Part shown: piece by piece, positions 35,578 to 43,262 of the stretch | How the letters are laid out: each line of letters opens with the position of its first letter | Position numbering within the stretch: position 1 is the first letter of the stretch | Origin: Lacibacter sp. H375 | GTDB taxonomy: Bacteria; Bacteroidota; Bacteroidia; Chitinophagales; Chitinophagaceae | Assembly (NCBI RefSeq): GCF_037892425.1 | Contig: NZ_JBBKTT010000001.1 | Coordinates: forward strand, 4,464,001-4,528,000 | Direction of reading: 5' to 3' | Length of the DNA stretch: 64,000 bases | Position numbers and translations under genes: made by a program | The notes under the pieces: generated by a model | The model's database searches: none | The model's input: the letters and a program-made list of their open reading frames with translations, nothing else | Told to the model about the DNA's origin: nothing

Positions 35578-36624
35578 TTAATCTTTATACAGTATTTCCG
35601 AAATACCTTGCGCAATAATGCCGGCATTTGTATGATCTGAATTTGTAAGAATGATAAACGCAGTTTTATCAGCAGGGAAACGATAATAGATACTGCGGAA
35701 GCCCGGCAATGATCCTCCATGGTTGACAAGCAAACGGTTTTTAAACGTTGTTACACGCCAGCCATACCCATAATAATCGATCTTGGGAACAACTACATCT
35801 GTTCTTACTGTATCTGTCCACATTTGTTGCCAGCTTTGCTTTGATAATACTTGAGCATCCTGCATCAGCATTTCCCATTTCAACATATCGGTAATGCTCG
35901 ACATGAAAGCACCACTTGGGCGAAAAGCAACATAGTCGGTTGCATTATACAACGTATCCTTACCTGCCAGCACATAACCATCAGCTCTTTCAGGCACAAT
36001 CATCTTGGTTGATGTTGGCTGTATGTTTAATCCCTGTTTTGAAAAAATATCTTCCTGCATAAATTGAGAAAACGTTTTACCACTCACCTGCCTGATGATA
36101 TCAGCCAACATGAAATAACCAAGATTGCAATATTGCCATTTTGTTCCTGTTGCAAATACCAATGGCATTTTGTAGGCTGCCTTTATCAAAACAGTATCGT
36201 GTTGCAACAGCATTGGCTGAAAGGCCGGCGATTCTCTTACAAGGCCGGACGTATGATTCAAGAGATGACGGATAGTAATGTTACCCCATGTTGCAGGGGC
36301 GTCTTTAAAATATTTTGTAACGGTATCGGTCAGCTTTATTTTTCCTGATTGGATCATTGTCATAATACCAGCAGCCACCACCTGTTTACTCAGCGATCCT
36401 ATTTTGTACACCGTGTTTTGCGAAGCAGGTATTTTATGTTCAACGTTTGCCAACCCATAACCTTTTGTCATCACTATTCTTCCATTTACAATAATACCGA
36501 TACTCAGGCCCGTGATCTTTTGATCTTGAACTTGTTTGGAAACAAACTTGTCGATCTCATCAAGTTGTTGGGCATTTGTAACCAGCGAAACAACGAGAAG
36601 AATAAAGAAAATAATCGATCTCAT
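35578..36624 (-). CDS. serine hydrolase, beta-lactamase class C-like
   Basis: This 348-residue secreted protein has a signal peptide (MRSIIFFILLVVSLVTNAQQ). The active-site serine lies in SLSK (77-80), the second motif YCN is in KWQYCNLGYF, and the third motif is HGGSLPG (HxG in place of KTG). Such enzymes are peptidases or esterases of the penicillin-binding-protein fold; beta-lactamase activity is not implied. There are no resistance genes nearby. It acts in the periplasm. Confidence 0.93.
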   Translation of the reverse strand: MRSIIFFILLVVSLVTNAQQLDEIDKFVSKQVQDQKITGLSIGIIVNGRIVMTKGYGLANVEHKIPASQNTVYKIGSLSKQVVAAGIMTMIQSGKIKLTDTVTKYFKDAPATWGNITIRHLLNHTSGLVRESPAFQPMLLQHDTVLIKAAYKMPLVFATGTKWQYCNLGYFMLADIIRQVSGKTFSQFMQEDIFSKQGLNIQPTSTKMIVPERADGYVLAGKDTLYNATDYVAFRPSGAFMSSITDMLKWEMLMQDAQVLSKQSWQQMWTDTVRTDVVVPKIDYYGYGWRVTTFKNRLLVNHGGSLPGFRSIYYRFPADKTAFIILTNSDHTNAGIIAQGISEILYKD

Positions 36625-36959
36625 GAAAAGTAAAATTTTAGTGAGCCGATGTTGGCAGCGGTACTAAAATTGAAGATACAGATATCCCGGGTAGAACAAC
36701 CACCGATACATGTCAAAGCAGGCAGGCAAGCTACTGGCGGAAAGACGAAGCGTTAAAACATTGTAGAAAAAGCGGGAATGAAACCCACGCAAAAAGGCAC
36801 AAGTATTAAAAATCAAGTAATCATTTAGTGGAGCTGGGCAAGTATTTAGTTTCGGAATAAGTGTAAAACAGTATATACAAAAATGAGCTTCCAGCAACTC
36901 TGGAAATTGATTTAATCTTGCATTGTAAAACCCGAAATAAATCCAAAATCCATTCAACT
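36625..36959. other. intergenic region without recognised gene
   Basis: This is 335 nt between divergent genes. A minus-strand frame at 36664-36957 is open but has no protein-like composition and is taken as a shadow. TAATCTTG at 36914-36921 is a one-mismatch -7 box for the gene at 36960. Nothing else is visible. Confidence 0.6.
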
Positions 36960-38147
36960 ATGAAAAAATTTTTCTTTTCTATTGGTTTTTCCTTTTCATT
37001 ACTCCTTCTCAATGCACAGGCCTCCAGTATTCCTTATACAGGTTTGTTGATTGCCAGTGGGACAGCAGGCCCGGCAGGCGATGATGTTGTTTTAGATGCC
37101 AATATCCCTTTTACGTTTAGTTTTTATGGAACAGGTTATACCACCGCCCGTATCAGCACTAACGGTTTCATTTGGTTATCTGATGCAGGTAGCGAGGGCT
37201 GTTGTAATGGTTTTTCAATTCCTGCTGATCCGGATATAACAAATGCCTTTATAGCACTTACGCAAACCGATTGGCTTCCGGATGCACCGGCCAATGGCAC
37301 AATTTTTTATGCCGTAACAGGCACCGCACCCAACCGAGTATTTGTGGTACACTATGAAAATATAAAACATATTTCATCAGCCGACAGAATGACCGGAGAA
37401 ATTCAACTGTATGAAACCACGAATGAGATCAGGTTTGTGATGAGTAGCCTCACAGGTATTGCAGGAGGCTATACTGCAACGATGGGTATTGCTGCTGGCG
37501 ATGGAGTAAATGGTTATGCTGTTGGCACCCGGAACCAAAGTACCAGCTATTCAATTACAAACGAAGCCTGGTCTTTGGTTACACCGAGTTCTACCTTACC
37601 TGTTAAACTAACTGGTTATGACGCAAGAAAAGTTTCCGGCACATCTGTCGTAGCGTGGAGTACAGACTTTGAAGAGAACAATAGTCATTTTGCAATTGAG
37701 CGTAGCGCAACAGGTCGTAATTTCAAACAAATTGCAAAGATCAATTCAAAAGGTAATACTACAGCAGGTCACCAATACAGTTATACAGACGTTAACCCAT
37801 TAAACGGAAAGAACTACTATCGTTTGGTGCAATATGATCTTGACGGTAAATCTGTTTACTACGGTATCAAGTTGGTGAATTTCGAATCAGCATCGCAAAT
37901 AAAAATAATGCCCAACCCTATTGCTGACAACTTCAGCATATCTATTCAAAGCAAGCATGCTGCCGCAGTACGAGTAACAGTGTTTGATACACATGGCAGA
38001 AAAATAACAGAACAAACTGTCGATATCAGAACCGGCACAAACCTAATTCCTGTTGATTCAAAGCAATGGGCTACTGGTTTTTATACTATTAAAATTGACC
38101 AGGGTGGTGTTATAACAAACCATAGAATAATTAAGCAGGCGAACTAA
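36960..38147 (+). CDS. T9SS type A-sorted secreted protein
   Basis: From ATG 36960 (395 residues) a signal peptide (MKKFFFSIGFSFSLLLLNAQ) precedes a beta-sandwich of about 180 residues typical of T9SS cargo ('NIPFTFSFYGTGYTTARIST', 'NGFIWLSD'). A short linker and the widespread module 'LPVKLTGYDARKVSGTSVVA', 'NNSHFAIERSATGRNFKQIA', 'NYYRLVQYDLDGKSVYYGI' follow, then a type A sorting domain (IMPNPIADNFSISI; VFDTHGRKITEQTV; ATGFYTIKIDQGG). No catalytic residues are seen; it is likely a surface or released structural or binding protein. The frame from 36918 has a non-signal N-terminus. Confidence 0.92.
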   Translation: MKKFFFSIGFSFSLLLLNAQASSIPYTGLLIASGTAGPAGDDVVLDANIPFTFSFYGTGYTTARISTNGFIWLSDAGSEGCCNGFSIPADPDITNAFIALTQTDWLPDAPANGTIFYAVTGTAPNRVFVVHYENIKHISSADRMTGEIQLYETTNEIRFVMSSLTGIAGGYTATMGIAAGDGVNGYAVGTRNQSTSYSITNEAWSLVTPSSTLPVKLTGYDARKVSGTSVVAWSTDFEENNSHFAIERSATGRNFKQIAKINSKGNTTAGHQYSYTDVNPLNGKNYYRLVQYDLDGKSVYYGIKLVNFESASQIKIMPNPIADNFSISIQSKHAAAVRVTVFDTHGRKITEQTVDIRTGTNLIPVDSKQWATGFYTIKIDQGGVITNHRIIKQAN

Positions 38148-38207
38148 CAAAATGACTTTATCTATTATGTAACGAAACCATTATTTTAGCGGCTACATTA
38201 AGTCAGT

Positions 38208-38660
38208 ATGGTAAAAACAGTTATACTTAAAAGCTACCGACCCTATTTCTATACATTTTTATTTGCAGCTTGTGCCACCACTCTTGGTTCTTATCTTGCT
38301 GTAACTGCCGGATTTTTTATTGAGTGGGAGCCGGCACAATCAAGACTACTAAAAAACATTCTTGTTGTGTTAATTATAGCTTCTTCGTTTGGTTATAGTT
38401 ATTACCTGAAAAAGCAAAGAGAACGTTTACAAAGCATTGAAGATTTTGATGCCAAACTCAACTTTCACACAACTGTTTATCGCAAACGGATCTTATGGGG
38501 CTTCATCAATTGTCTATTCGCCTGTATACTTTATCCTGTTGTTGCATACACAACTTTTCTATATTTCGCAGTGTTTGACATTATCATGATCCTCACACAA
38601 TTTCCAAACAGGATCATCTTTAGCAAAGAACTCAATGATGATGAGATCGAATTTATTTAA
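38208..38660 (+). CDS. hypothetical four-helix membrane protein
   Basis: This 150-residue protein has hydrophobic segments at about 12-36 (FYTFLFAACATTLGSYLAVT), 46-64 (ILVVLIIASSFGYSYYL), 101-117 and 118-136 (YPVVAYTTFLYFAVFDIIMI). A charged loop 'KKQRERLQSIEDFDAKLNF' separates the second and third. No family was recognised. It is inner-membrane. It has its own short intergenic spacer (60 nt) after the T9SS gene. Confidence 0.75.
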   Translation: MVKTVILKSYRPYFYTFLFAACATTLGSYLAVTAGFFIEWEPAQSRLLKNILVVLIIASSFGYSYYLKKQRERLQSIEDFDAKLNFHTTVYRKRILWGFINCLFACILYPVVAYTTFLYFAVFDIIMILTQFPNRIIFSKELNDDEIEFI

Positions 38661-38758
38661 TCAAAACCCCGTAGTAAAGGTTGGGGTATCTCAAAACGGG
38701 TGTGCAGTTTGGTGATTAACAAATAAGGTACAAAAAAGTATTGCTACTGAGGCAGAGA

Positions 38759-39214
38759 TCAATCTGCGTCTTCTTCGCCTCTGAATGTATAAATCGCAAC
38801 AGCTCCACCACTGCCATACATCATGTTTCCACCGAACGGGCCCTTAATGATCTTGATCATTGCAATATCTGCAGTGGAAAGCATATTGACAGTTGAAGGT
38901 TGAACAGGCATTTCATCAAGGAATACAGTTGCATACTGGTTACGAAAAACAGGAACAGCAACTCCTGAACGTGAAGTATAGATGTTTAATCCGGCCACAC
39001 GCCCTTGCAACCAGTAAAGGATATTAGTAAAGCCTTGGGCTGCGATATCATCAGTAAAATCGAAGATGGTACCATAGGCAGTTTTAAACATTGGAGAACA
39101 ATATTCTTCATTCAATTGCTCCTCCCTGCTGATCGGTCTTTTATTGCTGTACATCTGCGCCTCGGCAGCAAAACAAAGTGCTGACAGGAACAGCAAAAGG
39201 ATATACTTTTTCAT
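38759..39214 (-). CDS. secreted stand-alone TonB plug-like protein
   Basis: This 151-residue protein has a signal peptide (MKKYILLLFLSALCFAAEAQ). The rest resembles only the plug domain of SusC/TonB-dependent receptors: NILYWLQGRVAGLNIYTSR (in place of the usual LQGRVAGL), 'VFLDEMPVQPSTVNMLSTAD', then 'IAMIKIIKGPFGGN', 'YGSGGAVAIYTFRGE'. There is no barrel after it: the reading frame ends within a few residues of the plug's terminal strand. It is a free plug, perhaps regulatory, a decoy or a broken receptor, but the ORF is intact. It is isolated from any receptor gene. Confidence 0.85.
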   Translation of the reverse strand: MKKYILLLFLSALCFAAEAQMYSNKRPISREEQLNEEYCSPMFKTAYGTIFDFTDDIAAQGFTNILYWLQGRVAGLNIYTSRSGVAVPVFRNQYATVFLDEMPVQPSTVNMLSTADIAMIKIIKGPFGGNMMYGSGGAVAIYTFRGEEDAD

Positions 39215-39341
39215 AGTTCTCGTTTTAAGTACTATAAGTTACGAAAAACTGCTGTTAGCATTGCGTTAAAGGAACTAGTATAGCCCCTTTGAGGGATAAT
39301 ATGACAGTAGCCGTACACAAAGCGTTGCGATATGACTATTG

Positions 39342-39740
39342 CTAACAGGTTCTGTTAAGGATGAAACTGTTCCCCAATTTTACGAAACCAACTTTTGGAT
39401 AATACTCCATTGCTGTTGGAACTGATAACAGCAAAACCATTGACTGCTCTCCTACTTTTTCTTTTGTTAAAAGAATCAATTGTTTACCAATCCCTTCTTT
39501 TTGATAATCTTGTCTAACTGCAAGATCGGCCAGGTAGCAACTCCAAACCCAATCTGTTATGCAACGGGAAACTCCCACTAACACTTCGTTGTGCCACGCA
39601 GTAACAATCAGATTTGAGTTATCGAACATTTTTTGAATCCTGTCTTTATCTTTTGTAGGACGAGGCAACCCGGCACTGTCGTAAAGTTCAATAACCTGTT
39701 CGGCGTTTGGTCGCCTGTCAAAACTATAAATGATGTCCAT
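39342..39740 (-). CDS. GNAT-family N-acetyltransferase
   Basis: This 132-residue acetyltransferase has the acetyl-CoA loop RQDYQKEGIGKQLI (about 78-91; the usual Q/R-x-x-G-x-G/A has an E-G-I-G variant), 'YLADLAVRQDY' before it, and the C-terminal 'AMEYYPKVGFVKLGNSF'. It is cytoplasmic. The acceptor amine is unknown. It lies alone between the plug protein and the divergent AraC regulator. Confidence 0.9.
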   Translation of the reverse strand: MDIIYSFDRRPNAEQVIELYDSAGLPRPTKDKDRIQKMFDNSNLIVTAWHNEVLVGVSRCITDWVWSCYLADLAVRQDYQKEGIGKQLILLTKEKVGEQSMVLLLSVPTAMEYYPKVGFVKLGNSFILNRTC

Positions 39741-39857
39741 TACTTAAAGTGTTTAGAAGCGTTATAGCAAAATTGGAAATTACTGAATCAAAAGCAAAAG
39801 ACAATAAGTAACCATTGTGTATATTTATACATGCTGCAATTCAACAACATCTAACAA

Positions 39858-40640
39858 ATGAAATACTGGTATCAAAAACCAAATCAGTTATTATCAGACT
39901 ATGTAAGAACAGTGTTGATACTCGAAGGTTTTTCGCAAGCAGAAAAAGAACAACTTCCTCTTGTTACCAATGGAATACCTGCCTTTCTTTGTCGCACTGA
40001 AAAAACTAAAGCAGACAATGAACATATTTCACAGCTATCACTGTTTGGAAAATCAAGCACTGAAGATTCATGGACCATCAATAACACTACAACCATTATT
40101 GCATATTTCTTTAAGCCATTTGCATTATCAACGGTATTTAATGTGCCGGCAAAAACAATAATGGATGCCGCTCTTGATCTTAGCATCTGGAGCCCGCATA
40201 AAACAAATGCACTTAAAACACAATTGGCTTATGCATCATCAACAGAAAAGAAAACAGAAGTGCTTGATCATTTATTGATTGAGCAACTGCAACAAAATAA
40301 AAAAGAATGCGAAATCATTAAATACGCCACTGACGAGATCATGTGTAACCCCGACACAGAAATACTATCAGCGATATTGACCAAATTAAATATCAACGAG
40401 CGAACCTTTCAACGAACTTTTAAAAAGTATGTGGGCGTTACAGCTAATCAATACAGACGCATTTGCCAGTTCCAGGTTTCATTTGATCAATTGAGAGGAA
40501 AAGAATTTACCAAGCTTACGGATATTGCTTATGATAATGGTTTTGCAGACCAGAGTCATTTTATCCGTTCCTTCAAAGAGTTTACACAAACCACTCCGAA
40601 TGACTATTTAAAATCGGGTTTGAAAGAAAAAGAGCAATAG
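39858..40640 (+). CDS. AraC-family transcriptional regulator
   Basis: This 260-residue regulator has an N-terminal ligand domain of the DUF6597 type (MKYWYQKPNQLLSDYVRTVL with 'TIIAYFFKPFALSTVFNVPA') and a C-terminal double helix-turn-helix: ILTKLNINERTFQRTFKKYV and 'LTDIAYDNGFADQSHFIRSF', then 'FTQTTPNDYL'. It binds DNA as an activator or repressor. The VOC gene starts 75 nt downstream on the same strand and may be a target or co-operonic. Confidence 0.92.
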   Translation: MKYWYQKPNQLLSDYVRTVLILEGFSQAEKEQLPLVTNGIPAFLCRTEKTKADNEHISQLSLFGKSSTEDSWTINNTTTIIAYFFKPFALSTVFNVPAKTIMDAALDLSIWSPHKTNALKTQLAYASSTEKKTEVLDHLLIEQLQQNKKECEIIKYATDEIMCNPDTEILSAILTKLNINERTFQRTFKKYVGVTANQYRRICQFQVSFDQLRGKEFTKLTDIAYDNGFADQSHFIRSFKEFTQTTPNDYLKSGLKEKEQ

Positions 40641-40714
40641 TGTCGTTTTTATTCTATTCCCTGCTTTTATGCTTTTATAGGTTTGCATGATTAAATCATT
40701 TAAAAAATAAACAG

Positions 40715-41569
40715 ATGAAAGAAACTATCACTCCTTGTCTTTGGTATAATGGCCAGGCAAAAGAAGCTGCCGCATTATACTGCTCTGTATTTGCTGATGC
40801 AAAGATCACAGCGCAATCGCCTATTGTAACATCTATTTCAATTGGCGGACAAAGCTTCACTCTGTTAGATGGCGGGCCAATGTACAAACCCACTCCTTCC
40901 ATTTCATTTTATTATATCTGCGAAAAGGAAGAGGAATTAAATACAATCTGGAATGCTTTCAGCAAAGAAGGCCAGGTATTGATGCCGTTAGATAAATATC
41001 CATGGGGTGAAAAGTATGGGTGGATCAATGATAAGTTTGGTATTTCCTGGCAACTGGCATTGGGCAACATAAGTGATGTGGGTCAACGCATAACGCCTTG
41101 CCTGATGTTCACCGGTAAACAATATGGCAGAGCCGATGAAGCCATCGCACATTACGATTCTGTTTTCAACGATCTGAAAGTTGATGGCATACTTCGCTAT
41201 GGCGCCAATGAATCGCCTGATGTGGAAGGGAAAATAAAACATGCACTGTTTGCCATGAACGATCAGAAATTTATGATCATGGAGAATGCAGGAGCACACA
41301 ACTTTGGTTTTACTGAAGGTGTATCACTAACTGTACATTGCGAAACGCAGGAAGAAATAGATCATTACTGGAACAGGCTTACAGAAAGCGGTGGAGAAGA
41401 GAGTATGTGTGGATGGCTGAAGGATAAGTTTGGCGTATCGTGGCAGATCGTTCCAAATGTGTTGAATAAGATCATGAGCGATCCTGCTAAAGCGGGCAAA
41501 GCTGCTCAGGCATTTATGAGTATGCGGAAATTAAATATTGAACAGATTGTGCAGGCTTCTATTGCTTAA
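40715..41569 (+). CDS. tandem VOC-domain protein, PhnB-like
   Basis: This 284-residue protein consists of two PhnB-like VOC modules (about 1-130 and 130-284). The first starts ITPCLWYNGQAKEAAALYCS, the second 'ITPCLMFTGKQYGRADEAIA'. The module is repeated: 'GWINDKFGISWQLALGNIS' in the first and '[20 protein letters not shown]' in the second. Function not known; such genes are often near AraC-type or Fis-type regulators. Compare the single-module relatives at 13213 and 42038. Confidence 0.92.
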   Translation: MKETITPCLWYNGQAKEAAALYCSVFADAKITAQSPIVTSISIGGQSFTLLDGGPMYKPTPSISFYYICEKEEELNTIWNAFSKEGQVLMPLDKYPWGEKYGWINDKFGISWQLALGNISDVGQRITPCLMFTGKQYGRADEAIAHYDSVFNDLKVDGILRYGANESPDVEGKIKHALFAMNDQKFMIMENAGAHNFGFTEGVSLTVHCETQEEIDHYWNRLTESGGEESMCGWLKDKFGVSWQIVPNVLNKIMSDPAKAGKAAQAFMSMRKLNIEQIVQASIA

Positions 41570-41588
41570 CAATTATGCATTGAAAATA

Positions 41589-41622
41589 AAAAGCATGTTG
41601 AGTGAGAAGTCAACATGCTTTT
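41589..41622 (+). terminator. rho-independent terminator after the tandem VOC gene
   Basis: A stem of about 13 bp (AAAAGCATGTTGA with TCAACATGCTTTT) encloses an 8-nt loop (GTGAGAAG) and is followed by T. The A-rich left flank makes it usable for the convergent minus-strand gene at 41643 as well. Confidence 0.85.
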
Positions 41623-41642
41623 TTATATCGTCCTGAAAAATA

Positions 41643-41897
41643 TTATTGCAGCTTCCGTTGTTTCAAAATTGCTTCCACTGCTTTTAACCGCTTGCTTCTT
41701 GGGTCGTTCACTAACTTATAAATAATGTACAACGGAATGAGCATTAAAAATCCAAAGCTGTTGTTAAAAACACTGTACACAACAATGCCGAAAAGAAAAC
41801 CAATGAACAAAGCGTTTGTTATTGAAAACGATCGCAGTTTTTTTGCTTCTGCCAACAATTCTTCATCTGATAAAGTCGAAAAATCTATTTGTTCCAT
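41643..41897 (-). CDS. small hypothetical membrane protein
   Basis: This 84-residue protein starts with an acidic helix (MEQIDFSTLSDEELLAEAKK) followed by two closely spaced hydrophobic segments (ALFIGFLFGIVVYSV and FGFLMLIPLYIIYKLV), then a basic tail (DPRSKRLKAVEAILKQRKLQ). No family was recognised beyond a typical Bacteroidota 'two-TM hairpin with charged ends' layout. Inner-membrane. Convergent with the VOC gene. Confidence 0.72.
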   Translation of the reverse strand: MEQIDFSTLSDEELLAEAKKLRSFSITNALFIGFLFGIVVYSVFNNSFGFLMLIPLYIIYKLVNDPRSKRLKAVEAILKQRKLQ

Positions 41898-42037
41898 TCG
41901 TATTTACAATTAAGTTTTTGAGCAGCTCTTTCCATGCAAAATAGCTGCTGTTTGTTACAAAAACAAACAGAGATCCTTGCATATGGCATGCAACTCTTCA
42001 ATCCCAACAAATTTATTCAATTGTAAATGCGATCATC

Positions 42038-42472
42038 TCAGCTTGTGCTATTCGCTGCATCAAATTCAACCATCCATTCAATACCATATTTATCCCTGAA
42101 CATACCAAAATAAGAACCCCAGGGACTGGTATCAATTGGCATTTCAATTTCGCCACCTGCTGAAAGACCATTAAACAATTGATCGGCCTCCTCTTTACTG
42201 GCAGCATTTATTACAATTTTACTTCTGTTTTCACGCTCGTTGGTAGGCCCCATAAATTCAGGCACATCATTACCCATTAAGGTACTGCTGCCAATAGGCA
42301 ATGCAATGTGCATGATTTTATCAGCTTCCTTTTCAGGTATCTCAAAACCCGGGGCGGACATGTCTTTAAACCGAACAACCCTTTTAAATGCGCCACCGAA
42401 TACAGATTGATAAAACAAAAAAGCTTCTTCGGCATTGCCGTTAAAGTTGATGTGTGGGTTGATGTGTGCCAT
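42038..42472 (-). CDS. PhnB-like VOC-family protein
   Basis: This 144-residue single-module VOC protein starts 'INPHINFNGNAEEAFLFYQS', with VFGGAFKRVVRFKD and 'FGMFRDKYGIEWMVEFDA' near the C-terminus. It is the third PhnB-like gene in this window. Metal or substrate unknown. The intergenic stretch upstream of it (from 42473) is the start of the repeat-containing accessory zone. Confidence 0.92.
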   Translation of the reverse strand: MAHINPHINFNGNAEEAFLFYQSVFGGAFKRVVRFKDMSAPGFEIPEKEADKIMHIALPIGSSTLMGNDVPEFMGPTNERENRSKIVINAASKEEADQLFNGLSAGGEIEMPIDTSPWGSYFGMFRDKYGIEWMVEFDAANSTS

Positions 42473-42580
42473 GTTTGTTTTTTGTTTGATGTTGTTTCAA
42501 AGCTAGCATTTATCAATATTACTCCACAGGCGAACTGCGACAAAATACAGGTTGATTGCGGCAATGGTTTGTTGTAGTTT

Positions 42581-42787
42581 CTGGCGCAAGTGTTTCGTAG
42601 GATTATTTGTTGCAATTTATTTCTGTTCCGATGACATCGGAAACTTCAAACGCTTTACAGTCACGGTAAAGTACAAGGCCGACCATTCTTACAAATACTT
42701 TGCTTTTGTTTTTCAAATTTCCCGATACAATCGGTGCCAAATCAGTTGGCTTCAAGTGATCCTCTCAGGTGGAACACTTGCGCCAGT
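42581..42787. repeat. 207-bp inverted-repeat element containing palindromic repeat copy A
   Basis: The left end CTGGCGCAAGTGTT (42581-42594) is exactly inverted at the right end AACACTTGCGCCAG (42773-42786). The right 67 bp (42721-42787) is copy A of the dispersed repeat: a hairpin CCGAT-ACA-ATCGG, then ATCAGTTGGCTTCAAGTGAT, then CCTCTCAGGTGG, then AACACTTGCGCCAGT. The 480-nt space from 42473 to 42951 contains this element and no other gene that I can support. Confidence 0.7.
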
Positions 42788-42951
42788 GCAGGACTAACCT
42801 TGATTAAATTTCGATTTACTCGTATAGGCATACCTTTGTTTAGTTACATCTTGGCTGTACGGTTGCCGCTTTTGACAAGACAACCTGTAAGAAAGGGAAG
42901 AAATACTATGCAGCCATAAGTAAGTAATTCACTAATCTTAAATTTAAATTT

Positions 42952-43050
42952 ATGTCGAAAAAGAAAGTTGAACCCAGAAAGAATAAGCCTACTCAAAAGA
43001 AAAGCTCAGCACAGAAAAAAGCGGATCCAAAGAAAAAAGCACGTAGGTAA
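42952..43050 (+). CDS. 32-residue Lys-rich microprotein
   Basis: ATG 42952 to TAA 43048-43050 encodes 32 residues: MSKKKVEPRKNKPTQKKSSA, then Q, then a run of Lys, Ala, Asp and Pro ending ARR. About half of the residues are Lys or Arg. It is followed 11 nt later by a terminator hairpin, which supports a real transcription unit, and preceded by an AT-rich TTAAATTTAAATTT stretch. It may bind RNA, DNA or ribosomes electrostatically; no family is known to me. It lies between repeat copies A and B. Confidence 0.6.
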   Translation: MSKKKVEPRKNKPTQKKSSAQKKADPKKKARR

Positions 43051-43061
43051 AAAATGCAGAG

Positions 43062-43091
43062 AGCCCGGTTTACAGAGCCGGGTTTCTTTTT
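43062..43091 (+). terminator. terminator of the microprotein gene
   Basis: AGCCCGG (43062-43068) pairs with CCGGGTT (43078-43084; one G-T pair), loop 9 nt, followed by TCTTTTT. Confidence 0.75.
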
Positions 43092-43198
43092 ACGCCCTTT
43101 ATTCTCCGGCCTGTCTCCTGAAATGGACACGCCGTTGTTAGTTCATTGTTTCATTATGGCAAATCGGTTTAACCAGACTCGCCTGCGAAGAAAATTCA

Positions 43199-43262
43199 CC
43201 GATACTATCGGGGCTAAATCAGTTGACATAAAGTGGTCCACTTAGGTGGAACACTTGCGCCT
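43199..43262. repeat. dispersed palindromic repeat, copy B
   Basis: Begins CCGATACTATCGG (hairpin 1), then CTAAATCAGTTGACATAAAG and the cruciform TCCACTTAGGTGGA, then ACACTTGCGCC. Its right end overlaps the stop codon of the minus-strand gene at 43261. The preceding 43051-43198 has the microprotein terminator and no other supported gene. Confidence 0.75.

Noticed and set aside
36664-36957. 97-residue minus-strand frame
   Set aside because: Composition (Cys, Phe, Tyr-rich, no motif) and absence of a start context suggest a shadow in a promoter region.
42734-42919. Plus-strand frame with NQLASSDPLRWNTC
   Set aside because: This phrase is just the translation of palindromic repeat A; the same phrase occurs in the frame at 46240-46482 from repeat D. 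Repeated non-coding DNA explains it better than a gene.
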